A stretch of DNA of 64,000 nucleotides from an uncultured Bacteroidota bacterium (GTDB taxonomy: Bacteria > Bacteroidota > Bacteroidia > Bacteroidales > UBA12481). Below the pieces are notes generated by a model that was given only the letters and a program-made list of their open reading frames with translations, did not search any database and was not told the DNA's origin. Both the position numbers and the translations under genes were made by a program. Positions 17,250-26,361 of the stretch are shown here, piece after piece. Numbering within the stretch: position 1 is the stretch's first letter; the number at the start of each line of letters is the position of its first letter. The stretch spans positions 56,218-120,217 of the forward strand of contig CAINOB010000059.1 in assembly GCA_903851365.1 (NCBI GenBank). Reading direction: 5' to 3'.

Positions 17250-18333
17250 TGCTGATCTCCGGGATTAATGAGAGGAAATCATCATGGCTTATCGCTTTAG
17301 TTTGCGGGCCGGTTTTATACAAATCGGTCCTGAATTTCAACCGTGATGTCCTGGGAAAAAGGGGCAGTGAATCCATAAAATCCTGGTCCGGAAGAATACC
17401 GGTACAACCCACATGGCTGCAAGCGCCAAAAAAGCCGATCCCGTTAACGATATTCGTAAATACCTGCTTTCTGTTATCACTGAATTTTATTCCAAACTCC
17501 AGGTAATTTCTCAGATTCTGATCTCCACCCCAAACGGCGATCTCAAAGCAAATCAACTGGCGGTATTTCAATCCCGACCGGTCCGGTATAACCTCATCAA
17601 AAACATTATAAGTAAATTTCTTAGACATGTGTTGATTGATCTCAGACCCTAGATTCAGATGAACAGGACTGTATTCCGGAGGATTGTCAACATATCTGGG
17701 TTGATGAACAAAAGAGCTATGCTGTTGAATCGTATCTCCATTTTCGTACACCTCGATGAAATGTATGGTGAATTGCACCAGGTAAACATGAGCCCGCGGA
17801 ACTTCATTGAACCGGATATTGAATGGATCCGCTTCATTGCTGAAATTATAGCGCACCCAAGGCCAGGTGGGAGAACCCAGCTTTGGTGGCTGAACCGGGA
17901 CTATTTTGGAGGTAATCAGATCGCCATTGTCCGGATTGGTTATCATCAATTTATAATCCATATCGGTATCCGGAGTAATCAGCGCTTGATATATATCGTT
18001 CCTGGTATTAAAGAACAGGCCGGGTTCCTTGGAATACAACGTGCGTTTCATCGGAAAAATGGCACAATAATCCTTCTGCCATTCCTGAATTGTGACAATC
18101 AGGTTCGGATTGGCTGAAAACTCCGTCGAATCATTACTGAGATCGCTGATTGGAGCATCGGTGACCGAGGTCATACGTATCTTGACTTGCTGCAGGGAGT
18201 CGGTCGAGTTGAGCAAGCCGAAAATCACATAAGATTTTTGCTGGTTATTATTGAAAAGTGCGATATCGTTATTGCATGCCGGCAGCAGAATAATCAGCAA
18301 GAGCGAGGTAAGTATGATTATTCTGATTTTCAT
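17239..18333 (-). CDS. DUF4249 lipoprotein
   Basis: The product has 364 residues. The N-terminus MKIRIIILTSLLLIILLPACNN is a lipoprotein signal (LPAC). The early segment KSYVIFGLLNSTDSLQQVKIRMT and the later ELYEN/LNL-type strands match DUF4249, a Bacteroidota family commonly encoded beside TonB receptors that lack SusD. Its biochemical role is unknown; an outer-membrane accessory role for the receptor is inferred from the 11-base overlap with that gene. A paralogue with similar segments is encoded at 21572-22588. Confidence 0.75.
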   Translation of the reverse strand: MKIRIIILTSLLLIILLPACNNDIALFNNNQQKSYVIFGLLNSTDSLQQVKIRMTSVTDAPISDLSNDSTEFSANPNLIVTIQEWQKDYCAIFPMKRTLYSKEPGLFFNTRNDIYQALITPDTDMDYKLMITNPDNGDLITSKIVPVQPPKLGSPTWPWVRYNFSNEADPFNIRFNEVPRAHVYLVQFTIHFIEVYENGDTIQQHSSFVHQPRYVDNPPEYSPVHLNLGSEINQHMSKKFTYNVFDEVIPDRSGLKYRQLICFEIAVWGGDQNLRNYLEFGIKFSDNRKQVFTNIVNGIGFFGACSHVGCTGILPDQDFMDSLPLFPRTSRLKFRTDLYKTGPQTKAISHDDFLSLIPEISNEK

Positions 18334-18340
18334 TGACTGT

Positions 18341-19324
18341 CTAATAAGTATCTTTTACGCATCGCACAGAAAAAGCAAATTGCGGATTGTCTGCAAATTT
18401 GAATACGTCACCATCACTCGTTCCATTCATATACATCCTCACCCTGATACGAGAATCACCATAACTGGAAGAGGTCCAGAAACTCGCCGTTTCGCCCGGA
18501 AAATGGTAGTCGAGGTAATCAAATGCACCATCAGGATCACGGTAACCCACAGGTACAACATCAAAACCGGTACTTCCGGTTTCCCTCAGTAATCTCCAGA
18601 CGGCCCCGGCCTGCAGGTAATTATCGTGTGTTACCTTCTGATCGGGCACAAACTTCACATTGGAAATCGAGTAGGTGAATGCTCTGGGAGGCGAAACATT
18701 GCGGAATATCGAGAGCATATTGTTCCAGTCGCTATTCGAGGGAATATGCCAGCCAGGCGGGCAGATGCCCCTGCTTCCTTCGATGACGTCACCTGCCATG
18801 GCTTCGGACCAGGTATATAATCCACCAAAGAGGCTATCCGGATCGGACCCGGGATACGTAAATTTCTCAATTTTACGATCGCCCTCCCGGCCAATATTCA
18901 AGTTTCGCCCAAACCACCAATAGCTCCCGAGCTTGACTATCGGATAAACCTGCCCGTCGCGCGGATCAGTCATGGTTTGAATGCTATCGACTTTTATGGT
19001 ATAAACCGTGAGGGAGATGGCCCCGAAACTGTCCTTGACTTCCAGCCGGACTCCATAAATTCCTGGAACCTTAAAACTGCAATTAAAGAATTTCCATGGT
19101 CCGAAATCCATGTCCCAAATGCCGTCACCGTCAACATCCCATCGGTAGGTCAGCAAGGTTTTCAGGCCATCGGGGTCCACTGAAGCAGAGGCATCGAGAT
19201 CGAAAATAGTTTTGATGGTGCCTTCGGAAGGGGAACATTTGAGAACTACATTCGGTGGTGCATTTTCCCTTTCACAGGCACATAAAAAAATCAGAAGAAA
19301 AAATATGGGAATCCGGATTCTCAT
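18341..19324 (-). CDS. FISUMP-domain lipoprotein with PKD-like N-terminal domain
   Basis: The product has 327 residues and a lipoprotein signal (IFFLLIFLCAC). Residues about 22-115 look like a PKD domain (LDASASVDPDGLKTLLTYRWDVDGDGIWD). Residues about 120-327 carry the Fibrobacter succinogenes major paralogous (FISUMP) domain: YPIVKLGSYWWFGRNLN, CPPGWHIPSNSDW, FWTSSSYG and the final SVRCVKD. It is the first gene of the FISUMP/DUF4249/TonB operon, with a 7-base gap to the next. Function unknown; probably surface exposed. Confidence 0.8.
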   Translation of the reverse strand: MRIRIPIFFLLIFLCACERENAPPNVVLKCSPSEGTIKTIFDLDASASVDPDGLKTLLTYRWDVDGDGIWDMDFGPWKFFNCSFKVPGIYGVRLEVKDSFGAISLTVYTIKVDSIQTMTDPRDGQVYPIVKLGSYWWFGRNLNIGREGDRKIEKFTYPGSDPDSLFGGLYTWSEAMAGDVIEGSRGICPPGWHIPSNSDWNNMLSIFRNVSPPRAFTYSISNVKFVPDQKVTHDNYLQAGAVWRLLRETGSTGFDVVPVGYRDPDGAFDYLDYHFPGETASFWTSSSYGDSRIRVRMYMNGTSDGDVFKFADNPQFAFSVRCVKDTY

Positions 19325-19372
19325 CTGGGCTTTAAATTATATCCGGGGACGATTTAAAGATACGAATAAAAT

Positions 19373-19393
19373 TTAAGGCAAAGGGCAGAGGGC
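19373..19393 (-). repeat. GCCYTnn heptad array at the esterase stop
   Basis: On the minus strand the units are GCCCTCT, GCCCTTT, GCCTTAA. The reading frame passes through the array (encoding ALCPLP) and stops at the TAA of the last unit. Confidence 0.5.
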
Positions 19394-20476
19394 CACATAA
19401 TGCATGTCGTCCATCGGCAAAATCTTTATCCATGCTTCGCCGGTTAATACAGGATCAGCATGGAGCTTGAGATATTTGGCCATGAACTTATAGGCTGCCT
19501 GCCGTTTATTGAAACCGTAGTCGTGCTTTTCATTGGCAAAATGGGCGTTTTCCACCAGGCTTTCCTGTCCATATAATTTGTATATCGATTGGATAAAAGG
19601 GTATTCCACAACGGGCGTATTTTTAGTCCAGTCGGCCCCATCGGATATCAGCAGCATAGGCCGTGGAGCAGCAAGCGCAGCAATCTCCACGTTATTGGCC
19701 TGGAAGGTTCCGTGACGGTGGATCGGCATTCCGCTTTCGCAAACACACCCTCCGAAAAAGTGGGCCGACACCTGCACGCAGGGAACCGATACTGCCACCC
19801 GCTTATCGAGCGCAGCCAGAATAAACGATTGTGTTCCCCCGCCAGAGGCTCCGGTTACGGCAATCCTTTTAGGATCGATATCAGGGCGGCTCACCAGGTA
19901 ATCAACAATGCGGATGCTGTTGCGGGTCTGGATCTGGAAGGCAAGCGGATCTTCATGTTTAGCAGTCTGTTTATTATCACCGTAACCTACCATATCATAA
20001 GCAAATACCACTGCACCCATCCGGCATAAAACAGCGCAGCGCTTTTGCATATCGGGCCGGTAGCGGCCATAATCGGACAGGTCCGACCAATGACCATGCG
20101 GACAAAGGATTCCCGCCAGCTTACATTTCTGACCGGTGGGCTCATACAGGTTACCTGTTATCCAGGACCCCGGCGTGCTTTCGATCGCCATATTGGTCAC
20201 GCGGTATCCATCCATTTCATGCACCTTGCCCTTCTGAACCTTGGGTATCGGCCGGTTTTTTGGCATTTCGGCCAACCCTGACCCCACTAAAATCTGATTG
20301 CGGATCTGCTCGGCGCGGGTTTCCCATTGAGCCTGGCTTTTAACCTGATTTAACACGCTATCCAGATGCGCCTTACCCTGGGCCTCTGTCCAGTAATTAC
20401 CGACGCACAATTCCTGCGCATAACTAAACCCACTGATTAGCAACATGCTGACTAAAACAAATACCACTCTTTTCAT
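19373..20476 (-). CDS. Exported alpha/beta hydrolase, acetyl-xylan-esterase-like
   Basis: The product has 367 residues and a signal peptide ending in FSYAQ. The nucleophile elbow is VTGASGGG (Ser near residue 210), with an acidic residue in ISDGADW and the catalytic His in NEKHDYG. The arrangement resembles the large acetyl esterase/dienelactone hydrolase-type enzymes found in polysaccharide loci. Likely deacetylates a glycan in the periplasm. It is transcribed alone between the two FISUMP/DUF4249 modules. Confidence 0.75.
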   Translation of the reverse strand: MKRVVFVLVSMLLISGFSYAQELCVGNYWTEAQGKAHLDSVLNQVKSQAQWETRAEQIRNQILVGSGLAEMPKNRPIPKVQKGKVHEMDGYRVTNMAIESTPGSWITGNLYEPTGQKCKLAGILCPHGHWSDLSDYGRYRPDMQKRCAVLCRMGAVVFAYDMVGYGDNKQTAKHEDPLAFQIQTRNSIRIVDYLVSRPDIDPKRIAVTGASGGGTQSFILAALDKRVAVSVPCVQVSAHFFGGCVCESGMPIHRHGTFQANNVEIAALAAPRPMLLISDGADWTKNTPVVEYPFIQSIYKLYGQESLVENAHFANEKHDYGFNKRQAAYKFMAKYLKLHADPVLTGEAWIKILPMDDMHYVALCPLP

Positions 20477-20521
20477 AGAAAAAATATTGATTTATGAAGG
20501 TAAGCTTTTTCAAAGAATAAC

Positions 20522-20529
20522 TACCTTTG
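20522..20529 (+). promoter_or_regulatory. Bacteroidota -7 promoter element TACCTTTG
   Basis: A perfect TAnnTTTG 59 bases before the FISUMP/DUF4249 pair. The -33 region is not convincing. The predicted leader is about 55 bases. Confidence 0.45.
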
Positions 20530-20588
20530 GTTAGCCTGTACCAAAATCGATCCCCCACAATTTTATCGGATGAAAAATCTATAGGATT

Positions 20589-21575
20589 ATGATTCCTTCA
20601 TTTAGCCGATTGATTTCCATGATTTTTATTCTGTCACTCTGCATTCAAGGGTGCACGCCGCTTGACAATCAGTCCCCGGTACTGGAAATTGTTATGTCAC
20701 CGCCCATGGGTGATTCCACTACCGTTTTTTATTTTGATGCTTCCGCCACTTACGATAATTCCACTCCCCAGTGGCAGATCGAGGTCAGATGGGATTTCAA
20801 CAATGATAATCAATGGGATACCGATTACTCAATTAAGAAAACCTCCACTTACCGGTTTTCTGGCAATTGTACTCATAAGGTAATCTGCGAAGCCAGGGAT
20901 GAAGCCGGAAATACCAGTAAATTAACAAGTGAAGTTATTGTTATGACTGTTCTTCGTGATACCCAGTTTATCGATTCCCGTGACCAAAAGACCTACAAAG
21001 CAGCATTGCTTTTCGACCGCTGGTGGATGGCTGAAAATATGATGTATGGCACCGCCCTTACCATGGATCAGAACACTCATGATGATCTGAATACGGAATA
21101 TTATTACCTGCCCGATACCCTGACTTACGGAGGATATTACACCTGGCAGGAGGCAACCCTGAACGGTACCGATACCCTCCACGGGATATGCCCGACAGGA
21201 TGGCGGCTGCCAAGGCCCGATGATATTGATGCACTCAACGAAATTGCCACAATCGGTGATCAGGTGGAAAGCTACCTTTTCCGCGACGGATCGCTTGGGA
21301 CGAATTTTCTGTGCTCCGGTCGTTTCATCACATCAGCCAGGGTGTGGGATGGTCAGGGCGAAAAAACAATCTTCTGGCTGAACAATGGCGGATATCCTGA
21401 TGCCAACAAAAACCTGGCATTCTGGAATATAAATAACAAAATGGGCGGATTCCTGAACCTCTATATGGGCAACCCCGATCGTGCCGGTATAATAGTCTGG
21501 AATAATGACTGGGGAGGGTTTAATTATAAAAAACTGGCCGTACCCGTGAGATGCGTTAAAGATATTTCAAGATGA
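20589..21575 (+). CDS. FISUMP-domain lipoprotein with PKD-like N-terminal domain (second copy)
   Basis: The product has 328 residues and a lipoprotein signal (MIFILSLCIQGC). The layout is the same as the protein at 18341-19324: a PKD-like domain (FYFDASATYDNSTPQWQIEVRWDFNND), then a FISUMP domain (YKAALLFDRWWMAENM, CPTGWRLPRPDDID, final PVRCVKD). The stop overlaps the next start (ATGA), so it is coupled to the DUF4249 gene. No TonB receptor follows, unlike the minus-strand module. Confidence 0.8.
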   Translation: MIPSFSRLISMIFILSLCIQGCTPLDNQSPVLEIVMSPPMGDSTTVFYFDASATYDNSTPQWQIEVRWDFNNDNQWDTDYSIKKTSTYRFSGNCTHKVICEARDEAGNTSKLTSEVIVMTVLRDTQFIDSRDQKTYKAALLFDRWWMAENMMYGTALTMDQNTHDDLNTEYYYLPDTLTYGGYYTWQEATLNGTDTLHGICPTGWRLPRPDDIDALNEIATIGDQVESYLFRDGSLGTNFLCSGRFITSARVWDGQGEKTIFWLNNGGYPDANKNLAFWNINNKMGGFLNLYMGNPDRAGIIVWNNDWGGFNYKKLAVPVRCVKDISR

Positions 21576-22588
21576 ACAGGCTGTTAATTATATTGCTGAT
21601 CCTATTTTGTTCCTGTTCCAATGAGCTGGTGATCCTCAATCCGGCCGAAACAGCTCCGGTTGTATATGGATTGTTATCGCCTCAGGATTCTTTTCACAGG
21701 GTCAGACTGACAAGAACATTCACAGCTGACGGAAATCTGGATTCTGTTGCCCGATTGCCAGATTCACTTTATTTTAAAAATGCTGAAGTCTATCTCGAAC
21801 TTAGGACTCCGAAAGGCTTTGTAATCGACCGGAACAAGATGGAACCCGTCCAGATTGCAGACAAAGAAAACGGTCTGTTTTTTACGCGGCCAAATATTGC
21901 TTATGAGTGCAAACCATTTCCGACTATGTCAGCCACCAATTCAACTGATATTGATTATGCACTCACAGTTTCGATCCCTGATCAGGGCATTTCTACCATT
22001 GCCCTGTCCCACCTTCCCTCTCAACCCGGTCTGATGCTACCAGTTGCCATGGATGGCAGAAAAGAGATCGATTTGTATGAGTATCATGGCAATAAGGTGA
22101 TCATCGGGCATAACAGGGAGGAATATACTGAGTTCCAGATGATATTCTGGTATTCAGAATATCGATGGGATGAATGGGTGGATAATCAATTTGTATATTC
22201 AATTAAGCTGGCGGCCGGTATCGGATCGGCATCATATCCAGGTTTTAAAAGTGGAGGGGATGACGGAGTTTATATCTTCCTTGATGCCGACTTCCTGTAC
22301 ACACTGATTTCCAACAGGATAATAAATGATCCGCAGGTATCTTTGCGAAAGTTTTACAATATAGAATTAAGGATCATCAATGCGGATCGCCCATTCTGGG
22401 ATTATACCTGGTCATTCGAGTATCTGACTGATTTCAACGATGTCAACTATACGAATGTCACCAATGGGTACGGCATTTTATCAACCTACCGAATCAAGAC
22501 CTACCCTCCGTACGGTTTGAGCTGGCAATCACTCGATTCTTTGTGCTACGGGGCAACCACCCGCCACCTGAACTTCAAAACCTGGTAA
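21572..22588 (+). CDS. DUF4249 lipoprotein (second copy)
   Basis: The product has 338 residues and a lipoprotein signal (LLIILLILFCSC). APVVYGLLSPQDSFHRVRLTRTF aligns by eye with the N-terminus of the DUF4249 protein at 17239-18333, and residues near the end (YTNVTNGYGILSTY) match its INGIGFFGACS segment. It overlaps the FISUMP gene by four bases. It ends convergently with the GH92 gene, with a 19-base gap filled by TTAGCACA octads. Confidence 0.75.
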   Translation: MNRLLIILLILFCSCSNELVILNPAETAPVVYGLLSPQDSFHRVRLTRTFTADGNLDSVARLPDSLYFKNAEVYLELRTPKGFVIDRNKMEPVQIADKENGLFFTRPNIAYECKPFPTMSATNSTDIDYALTVSIPDQGISTIALSHLPSQPGLMLPVAMDGRKEIDLYEYHGNKVIIGHNREEYTEFQMIFWYSEYRWDEWVDNQFVYSIKLAAGIGSASYPGFKSGGDDGVYIFLDADFLYTLISNRIINDPQVSLRKFYNIELRIINADRPFWDYTWSFEYLTDFNDVNYTNVTNGYGILSTYRIKTYPPYGLSWQSLDSLCYGATTRHLNFKTW

Positions 22589-22590
22589 AA

Positions 22591-22610
22591 ATTAGCACAT
22601 TAGCACATTA
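22591..22610 (-). repeat. TAATGTGC octad array containing the GH92 stop codon
   Basis: On the minus strand this is TAATGTGC, TAATGTGC, TAAT. The first TAA (22610-22608) is the GH92 stop. The three TAA triplets lie 8 bases apart, so each is in a different frame. On the plus strand the same unit gives TAG triplets just past the DUF4249 stop. Confidence 0.7.
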
Positions 22611-24821
22611 TTTCATTGTGATCCTGAGCTCGCCACCCGCCATAATCTCCTGATGAGTAATAAACGTCCTATCAAGCGGGGTGCCGTTGAGTGTCATCGA
22701 TTTAATATAGAAGTTCTTAGCAGATAAATTCTCTGCAGTAACAGTAAAGTGCTTTCCTCCGGTCAGATTGAGTGTCACCTTATCAAACGAGGGGGTGCCG
22801 ATCTGGTAAACACCGTTAGCCGGGTTCATCGGGAAAAATCCCATCGAACTGAAAACATACCAGGCAGACATTTGCCCGCAATCCTCATTGCCGCAAAGTC
22901 CATCAGGCTGATTCGTATATAAAGTGGTGCAAATCCTGTGAATGATCTCCTGAGTTTTGGCGGGTTCGCCGGCAATGTTATACAGATAGGCCACGTGGTG
23001 ACTGGGCTCATTTCCCTGAGCATACTGTCCTACCATGCCTGAAATATCTGGTGAAGCATCGGCACCCTGAACCTTTTCAGAAGTATTGAACAGGGAGTCC
23101 AAACGCGAAACAAATTTTGCTTTTCCTCCCATCAGGCTGATCAGATCTTCGGGATCCTGTGGAACAAACCATGAATATTGCCAGGAGTTCCCCTCGGTGA
23201 AATCGTGGATATTATGGCTACTGTATAATGGATTGAAGTTTTGCCTCCAGGAACCGTCAACCATGCGACCGCGCATAAAATGCGTTGCCGGATCGAAAAC
23301 ATTGCGATAATTCTTTGACCGGGTCATAAAATATTGATAATCACTTTCCTTACCCAGTTTCTTTGCCATCTGAGCTATGCACCAGTCATCATAAGCATAT
23401 TCCAGCGTTTGCGATACGGACTGATTTTCCAGATCGGCCGGCAAGTAACCGTATTTCTGATAATTTTTCAGACCGCGGATGGTATCCATTGCACTCTTCT
23501 TCATCGCAGTAAAAGCTTTCTCATAATCGAACGAAAACCCTTTTAATGCGGCATCCACAATCACCGGGATGGCGTGATATCCAATCATGCAATTAGTTTC
23601 GCAGCCTTCGAGGGTCCAAACCGGCAAAAGGCCATACTCATCATAATGGGCAAGCATGGATTTGATCAGGTCAGGCAGACGCTCAGGTTGGGTGAGGGTA
23701 AATAATGGGTTGCCCGCCCTGAAAGTATCCCACAATGAATAAACCGTATAATTTCTCCACCCTTCCGCTTTTTTAATGGCCCTGGTACTATCGCTGCCAC
23801 GATATCTGCCATCCATGTCAGAAAATAATGCCGGGGCAATCATGGAATGATACAAGGCTGTATAAAAAGTCTCCTTAAGATTGGTATTCCCTGATTCAGC
23901 CTGGATCTTTGACAATTCTTTGTTCCATGCAAGTCGGGCTGCTTTTTTTACCTTATCGAATTTCCAATCCGGATTTTCCCTGACCAGGTTATTTACCGCG
24001 CCATTCTCATCAACCGGAGATAGCGCCACTTTTACCATAAGCTCACCACCATTATCGCCAAAAGAGAAAATTGCTTCGGTATATTTCCCCTCAACTGTTT
24101 TAACGCCCGGATTATCCAGTCCCGTTTCAAACACGCTGTAGCCCTTCATCGGCTTCGAAAAAGTGGCAGCGAAATAAACCTGCTGGTTATTTGCCCAGCC
24201 CTTTGACAAACGGTATCCTGTAACAAGGGTATCATTAATCACCCGAATAATAGTTGCCTCCGGTTGATCCCAGTTGATTGCATACCCCAGATCGAGGACC
24301 AGATTTACCTTTGCGCCCGTTGGATAACTGTATCGGTGAAACCCTGTTCTTTCGGTGGCTGTAAGTTCTACTTTAATAGGATTCTGAAGAGTCTTAGGGT
24401 TCCTGACAATTACCCGATAATATCCTGGCGAGGCGGATTCCTCAGCATGCGAAAATATCGCCCTGAAACGCTGATGAAACTCTTTCCCTCCGTGATATTC
24501 ACCTTTTGCAAGATTTTCCGTAGTAGGCTGAAGCAAAATGTCTGCTAAATCACCAATACCTGTTCCGCTAAGATGCTTGTGCGAAAATCCAACAATGATG
24601 GAATCCGAATAATTATACCCCGAACACCAGTCCCAGCCGTTCCGGCCATTATCGGGACTCACCTGAACCATACCGAACGGCACTACTGCTCCCGGAAAGG
24701 TATGACCGTGCGCTGCAGTTCCGATAAACGGATTCACAAAGCGGGCATTGTCTTCAGGCTGACCTTTTTGACACGAGCAAAATAGGACAAGGATGGCTGC
24801 GATTGATAATAAGCGATTCAT
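22608..24821 (-). CDS. GH92 alpha-mannosidase, lipoprotein
   Basis: From the ATG at 24821 the product has 737 residues and starts MNRLLSIAAILVLFCSC, a lipoprotein signal; the in-frame GTG at 24848 would add nine residues in front of it. FVNPFIGTAAHGHTFPGA near the N-terminus and GNEDCGQMSAWY near residue 645 (with the conserved acid) are GH92 hallmarks. GH92 enzymes are calcium-dependent exo-alpha-mannosidases that trim N-glycans and yeast mannan. Probably on the cell surface or facing the periplasm. It lies 60 bases beyond a ROK kinase on the same strand. Confidence 0.92.
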   Translation of the reverse strand: MNRLLSIAAILVLFCSCQKGQPEDNARFVNPFIGTAAHGHTFPGAVVPFGMVQVSPDNGRNGWDWCSGYNYSDSIIVGFSHKHLSGTGIGDLADILLQPTTENLAKGEYHGGKEFHQRFRAIFSHAEESASPGYYRVIVRNPKTLQNPIKVELTATERTGFHRYSYPTGAKVNLVLDLGYAINWDQPEATIIRVINDTLVTGYRLSKGWANNQQVYFAATFSKPMKGYSVFETGLDNPGVKTVEGKYTEAIFSFGDNGGELMVKVALSPVDENGAVNNLVRENPDWKFDKVKKAARLAWNKELSKIQAESGNTNLKETFYTALYHSMIAPALFSDMDGRYRGSDSTRAIKKAEGWRNYTVYSLWDTFRAGNPLFTLTQPERLPDLIKSMLAHYDEYGLLPVWTLEGCETNCMIGYHAIPVIVDAALKGFSFDYEKAFTAMKKSAMDTIRGLKNYQKYGYLPADLENQSVSQTLEYAYDDWCIAQMAKKLGKESDYQYFMTRSKNYRNVFDPATHFMRGRMVDGSWRQNFNPLYSSHNIHDFTEGNSWQYSWFVPQDPEDLISLMGGKAKFVSRLDSLFNTSEKVQGADASPDISGMVGQYAQGNEPSHHVAYLYNIAGEPAKTQEIIHRICTTLYTNQPDGLCGNEDCGQMSAWYVFSSMGFFPMNPANGVYQIGTPSFDKVTLNLTGGKHFTVTAENLSAKNFYIKSMTLNGTPLDRTFITHQEIMAGGELRITMK

Positions 24822-24844
24822 TTTTAGAAATTTAATTGTTTCGT

Positions 24845-24914
24845 TCACCGATCTTCTTCTTCGTCAATCGTTCTTCTTCTTCTTCGGTCACCGGTCACCT
24901 ATCACTCGTCACTT
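24845..24914 (-). repeat. GTGACnn heptads and GAAGAA-rich repeat containing the ROK stop codon
   Basis: On the minus strand AAGTGAC, GAGTGAT, AGGTGAC, CGGTGAC (24914-24887) start at the ROK stop TGA (24911-24909). They are followed by two roughly 22-base degenerate copies rich in GAAGAA up to 24845. The array fills most of the gap to GH92. Confidence 0.65.
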
Positions 24915-25880
24915 CTTATCGCCAAACTGATCCCAGGCCAGAGCGGCAGCTCCAAGGACGGCAGAATTCTTGCTGTTAAGGCCGGACGCCAGCAGTTTAA
25001 CTTTTCCGCGGTATATCGACAGTAGGTTTTCGTGGAAAGCACGAACTGTGGGTTCCATGATCAGTCCTTTAGCCAGTGTCAATCCTCCGAACAGAAATAT
25101 TGCTTCCGGATTGGTATGCGCCACCAGGTCTGCCAGCTTGAGACCGAGCATCTCACCGGTATGTTCGAAAGCTCTTTTGGCAAGAACATCTCCGCGTTCA
25201 GCAGCATCGGCAATATCAAGAGATGTCATCTTATTAAAGCTCATATCCCTTAATTCGGAATCTTCAATCGAGTCCGACATGATTTTAAAAAGTGTCCTTT
25301 TCAATCCAGTCGCAGAAACATAGGTCTCCAGACATCCGAAACGGCCACATCCGCATTCGCGGTTCGACCTTCCGGGACGAACAATAGTATGCCCCACTTC
25401 TCCGGCAAATCCATCTTGTCCGTAAAGCAATTTTCCATCCACAACAATTCCGCTGCCCAACCCTGTTCCCAGCGTTATAACCGCGAAATTCTTCATCCCT
25501 TTTGCACCACCGTATACCATCTCTCCAACAGCAGCAGCGTTGGCATCATTGGTAACAAGTATCGGCAGGTCGATATGCTCCCGAAGCAGGTCGGCCAACG
25601 GTGTAATTCCCTTCCAGGGCAAGTCGGCGGGCTCCTCAATAGTACCTTTATTAATGTTGCCCATGGGTGCACCGATACCAATGCCAATGATTTCTACTGG
25701 TTCTGCCAGATTCTTCCTCATCAGCTTTGCTTTCTCCGCCAAAGCAGCCACAAATACTTCGGGCTGAGGGAAGCTGGAGGTAGATAAACGATCATCCGCA
25801 ATAAAGGATCCATCCCGGTCGACAAATGCCAGATCGGTATTGGTTCCGCCGATATCAATGCCAAGTGCAACTTTTTTCAT
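24909..25880 (-). CDS. ROK-family sugar kinase
   Basis: The product has 323 residues. The ATP-binding start GIDIGGTNTDLA, the substrate/catalytic segment NDANAAAVGE, LGTGLGSGIV, and the ROK zinc signature CGCGRFGCLETY are all present. It is cytoplasmic and lacks an N-terminal helix-turn-helix, so it is a kinase and not a repressor. Glucose, mannose or another hexose are possible substrates. It lies beside GH92, and a close paralogue at 39239-40195 lies beside GH125, which makes mannose plausible. Confidence 0.88.
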   Translation of the reverse strand: MKKVALGIDIGGTNTDLAFVDRDGSFIADDRLSTSSFPQPEVFVAALAEKAKLMRKNLAEPVEIIGIGIGAPMGNINKGTIEEPADLPWKGITPLADLLREHIDLPILVTNDANAAAVGEMVYGGAKGMKNFAVITLGTGLGSGIVVDGKLLYGQDGFAGEVGHTIVRPGRSNRECGCGRFGCLETYVSATGLKRTLFKIMSDSIEDSELRDMSFNKMTSLDIADAAERGDVLAKRAFEHTGEMLGLKLADLVAHTNPEAIFLFGGLTLAKGLIMEPTVRAFHENLLSIYRGKVKLLASGLNSKNSAVLGAAALAWDQFGDKK

Positions 25881-25989
25881 ATATTTATCATTGTAAGGTT
25901 AACAGGCGCTATTGGTGACGGGCGATAAAGTTAATAATTGTTGTGCTATAGTTGATTTCATTTTTTTTTTTACTTTTCCCTCCTAATCT

Positions 25990-26328
25990 ATGAAAAAGGC
26001 CGTGCGAAGTTCAATTTTAACAGTTCTGTGTGTAATAGCTATGCTGTCTTGTAAACATAACAAGATTGCTGATCAAGCTATTGCATCGGCTAAGCCGGTA
26101 ACGGTTGAGCTGTCTGTATCAGGCATGATGTGCCAGGGATGTGTTGAAACAGTGCGATCAAGCATCGCACAGCTCCAGGGTATAGATTCTGTGGCAGTAT
26201 CTCTCGAGAAATCCAATGCCATAGTCATTTACAAGCCAGGACTCACCGATACGGTAAGCATTCGAAAGGCAGTCGAACTCAATGGATATAAGATTACGGC
26301 GACTAAGAAGGTGACAGGTGACAGATGA
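25990..26328 (+). CDS. Heavy-metal-associated (HMA) domain lipoprotein
   Basis: The product has 112 residues, with a lipoprotein signal whose lipobox cysteine is C21 (AMLSC). Residues 36-105 are an HMA fold with the metal-binding motif MMCQGCV (C48, C51). An exported copper-binding lipoprotein makes sense at the head of a cluster encoding SCO and a copper oxidase, where it could donate copper to the oxidase; this is inference. It ends inside a GTGAC heptad array. Confidence 0.8.
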   Translation: MKKAVRSSILTVLCVIAMLSCKHNKIADQAIASAKPVTVELSVSGMMCQGCVETVRSSIAQLQGIDSVAVSLEKSNAIVIYKPGLTDTVSIRKAVELNGYKITATKKVTGDR

Positions 26329-26331
26329 CAA
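26311..26331 (+). repeat. GTGACAG heptad array containing the HMA gene stop codon
   Basis: Units GTGACAG, GTGACAG, ATGACAA. The reading frame runs through two units and stops at the TGA (26326-26328) of the third. Confidence 0.7.
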
Positions 26332-26361
26332 ATTTTGAAATTGCGGTTTAGCAAATAAAAT

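Noticed and set aside
24909..25880. ROK proteins as NagC/XylR-type repressors
   Set aside because: Both lack the N-terminal helix-turn-helix of about 80 residues and start directly at the ATP-binding motif.
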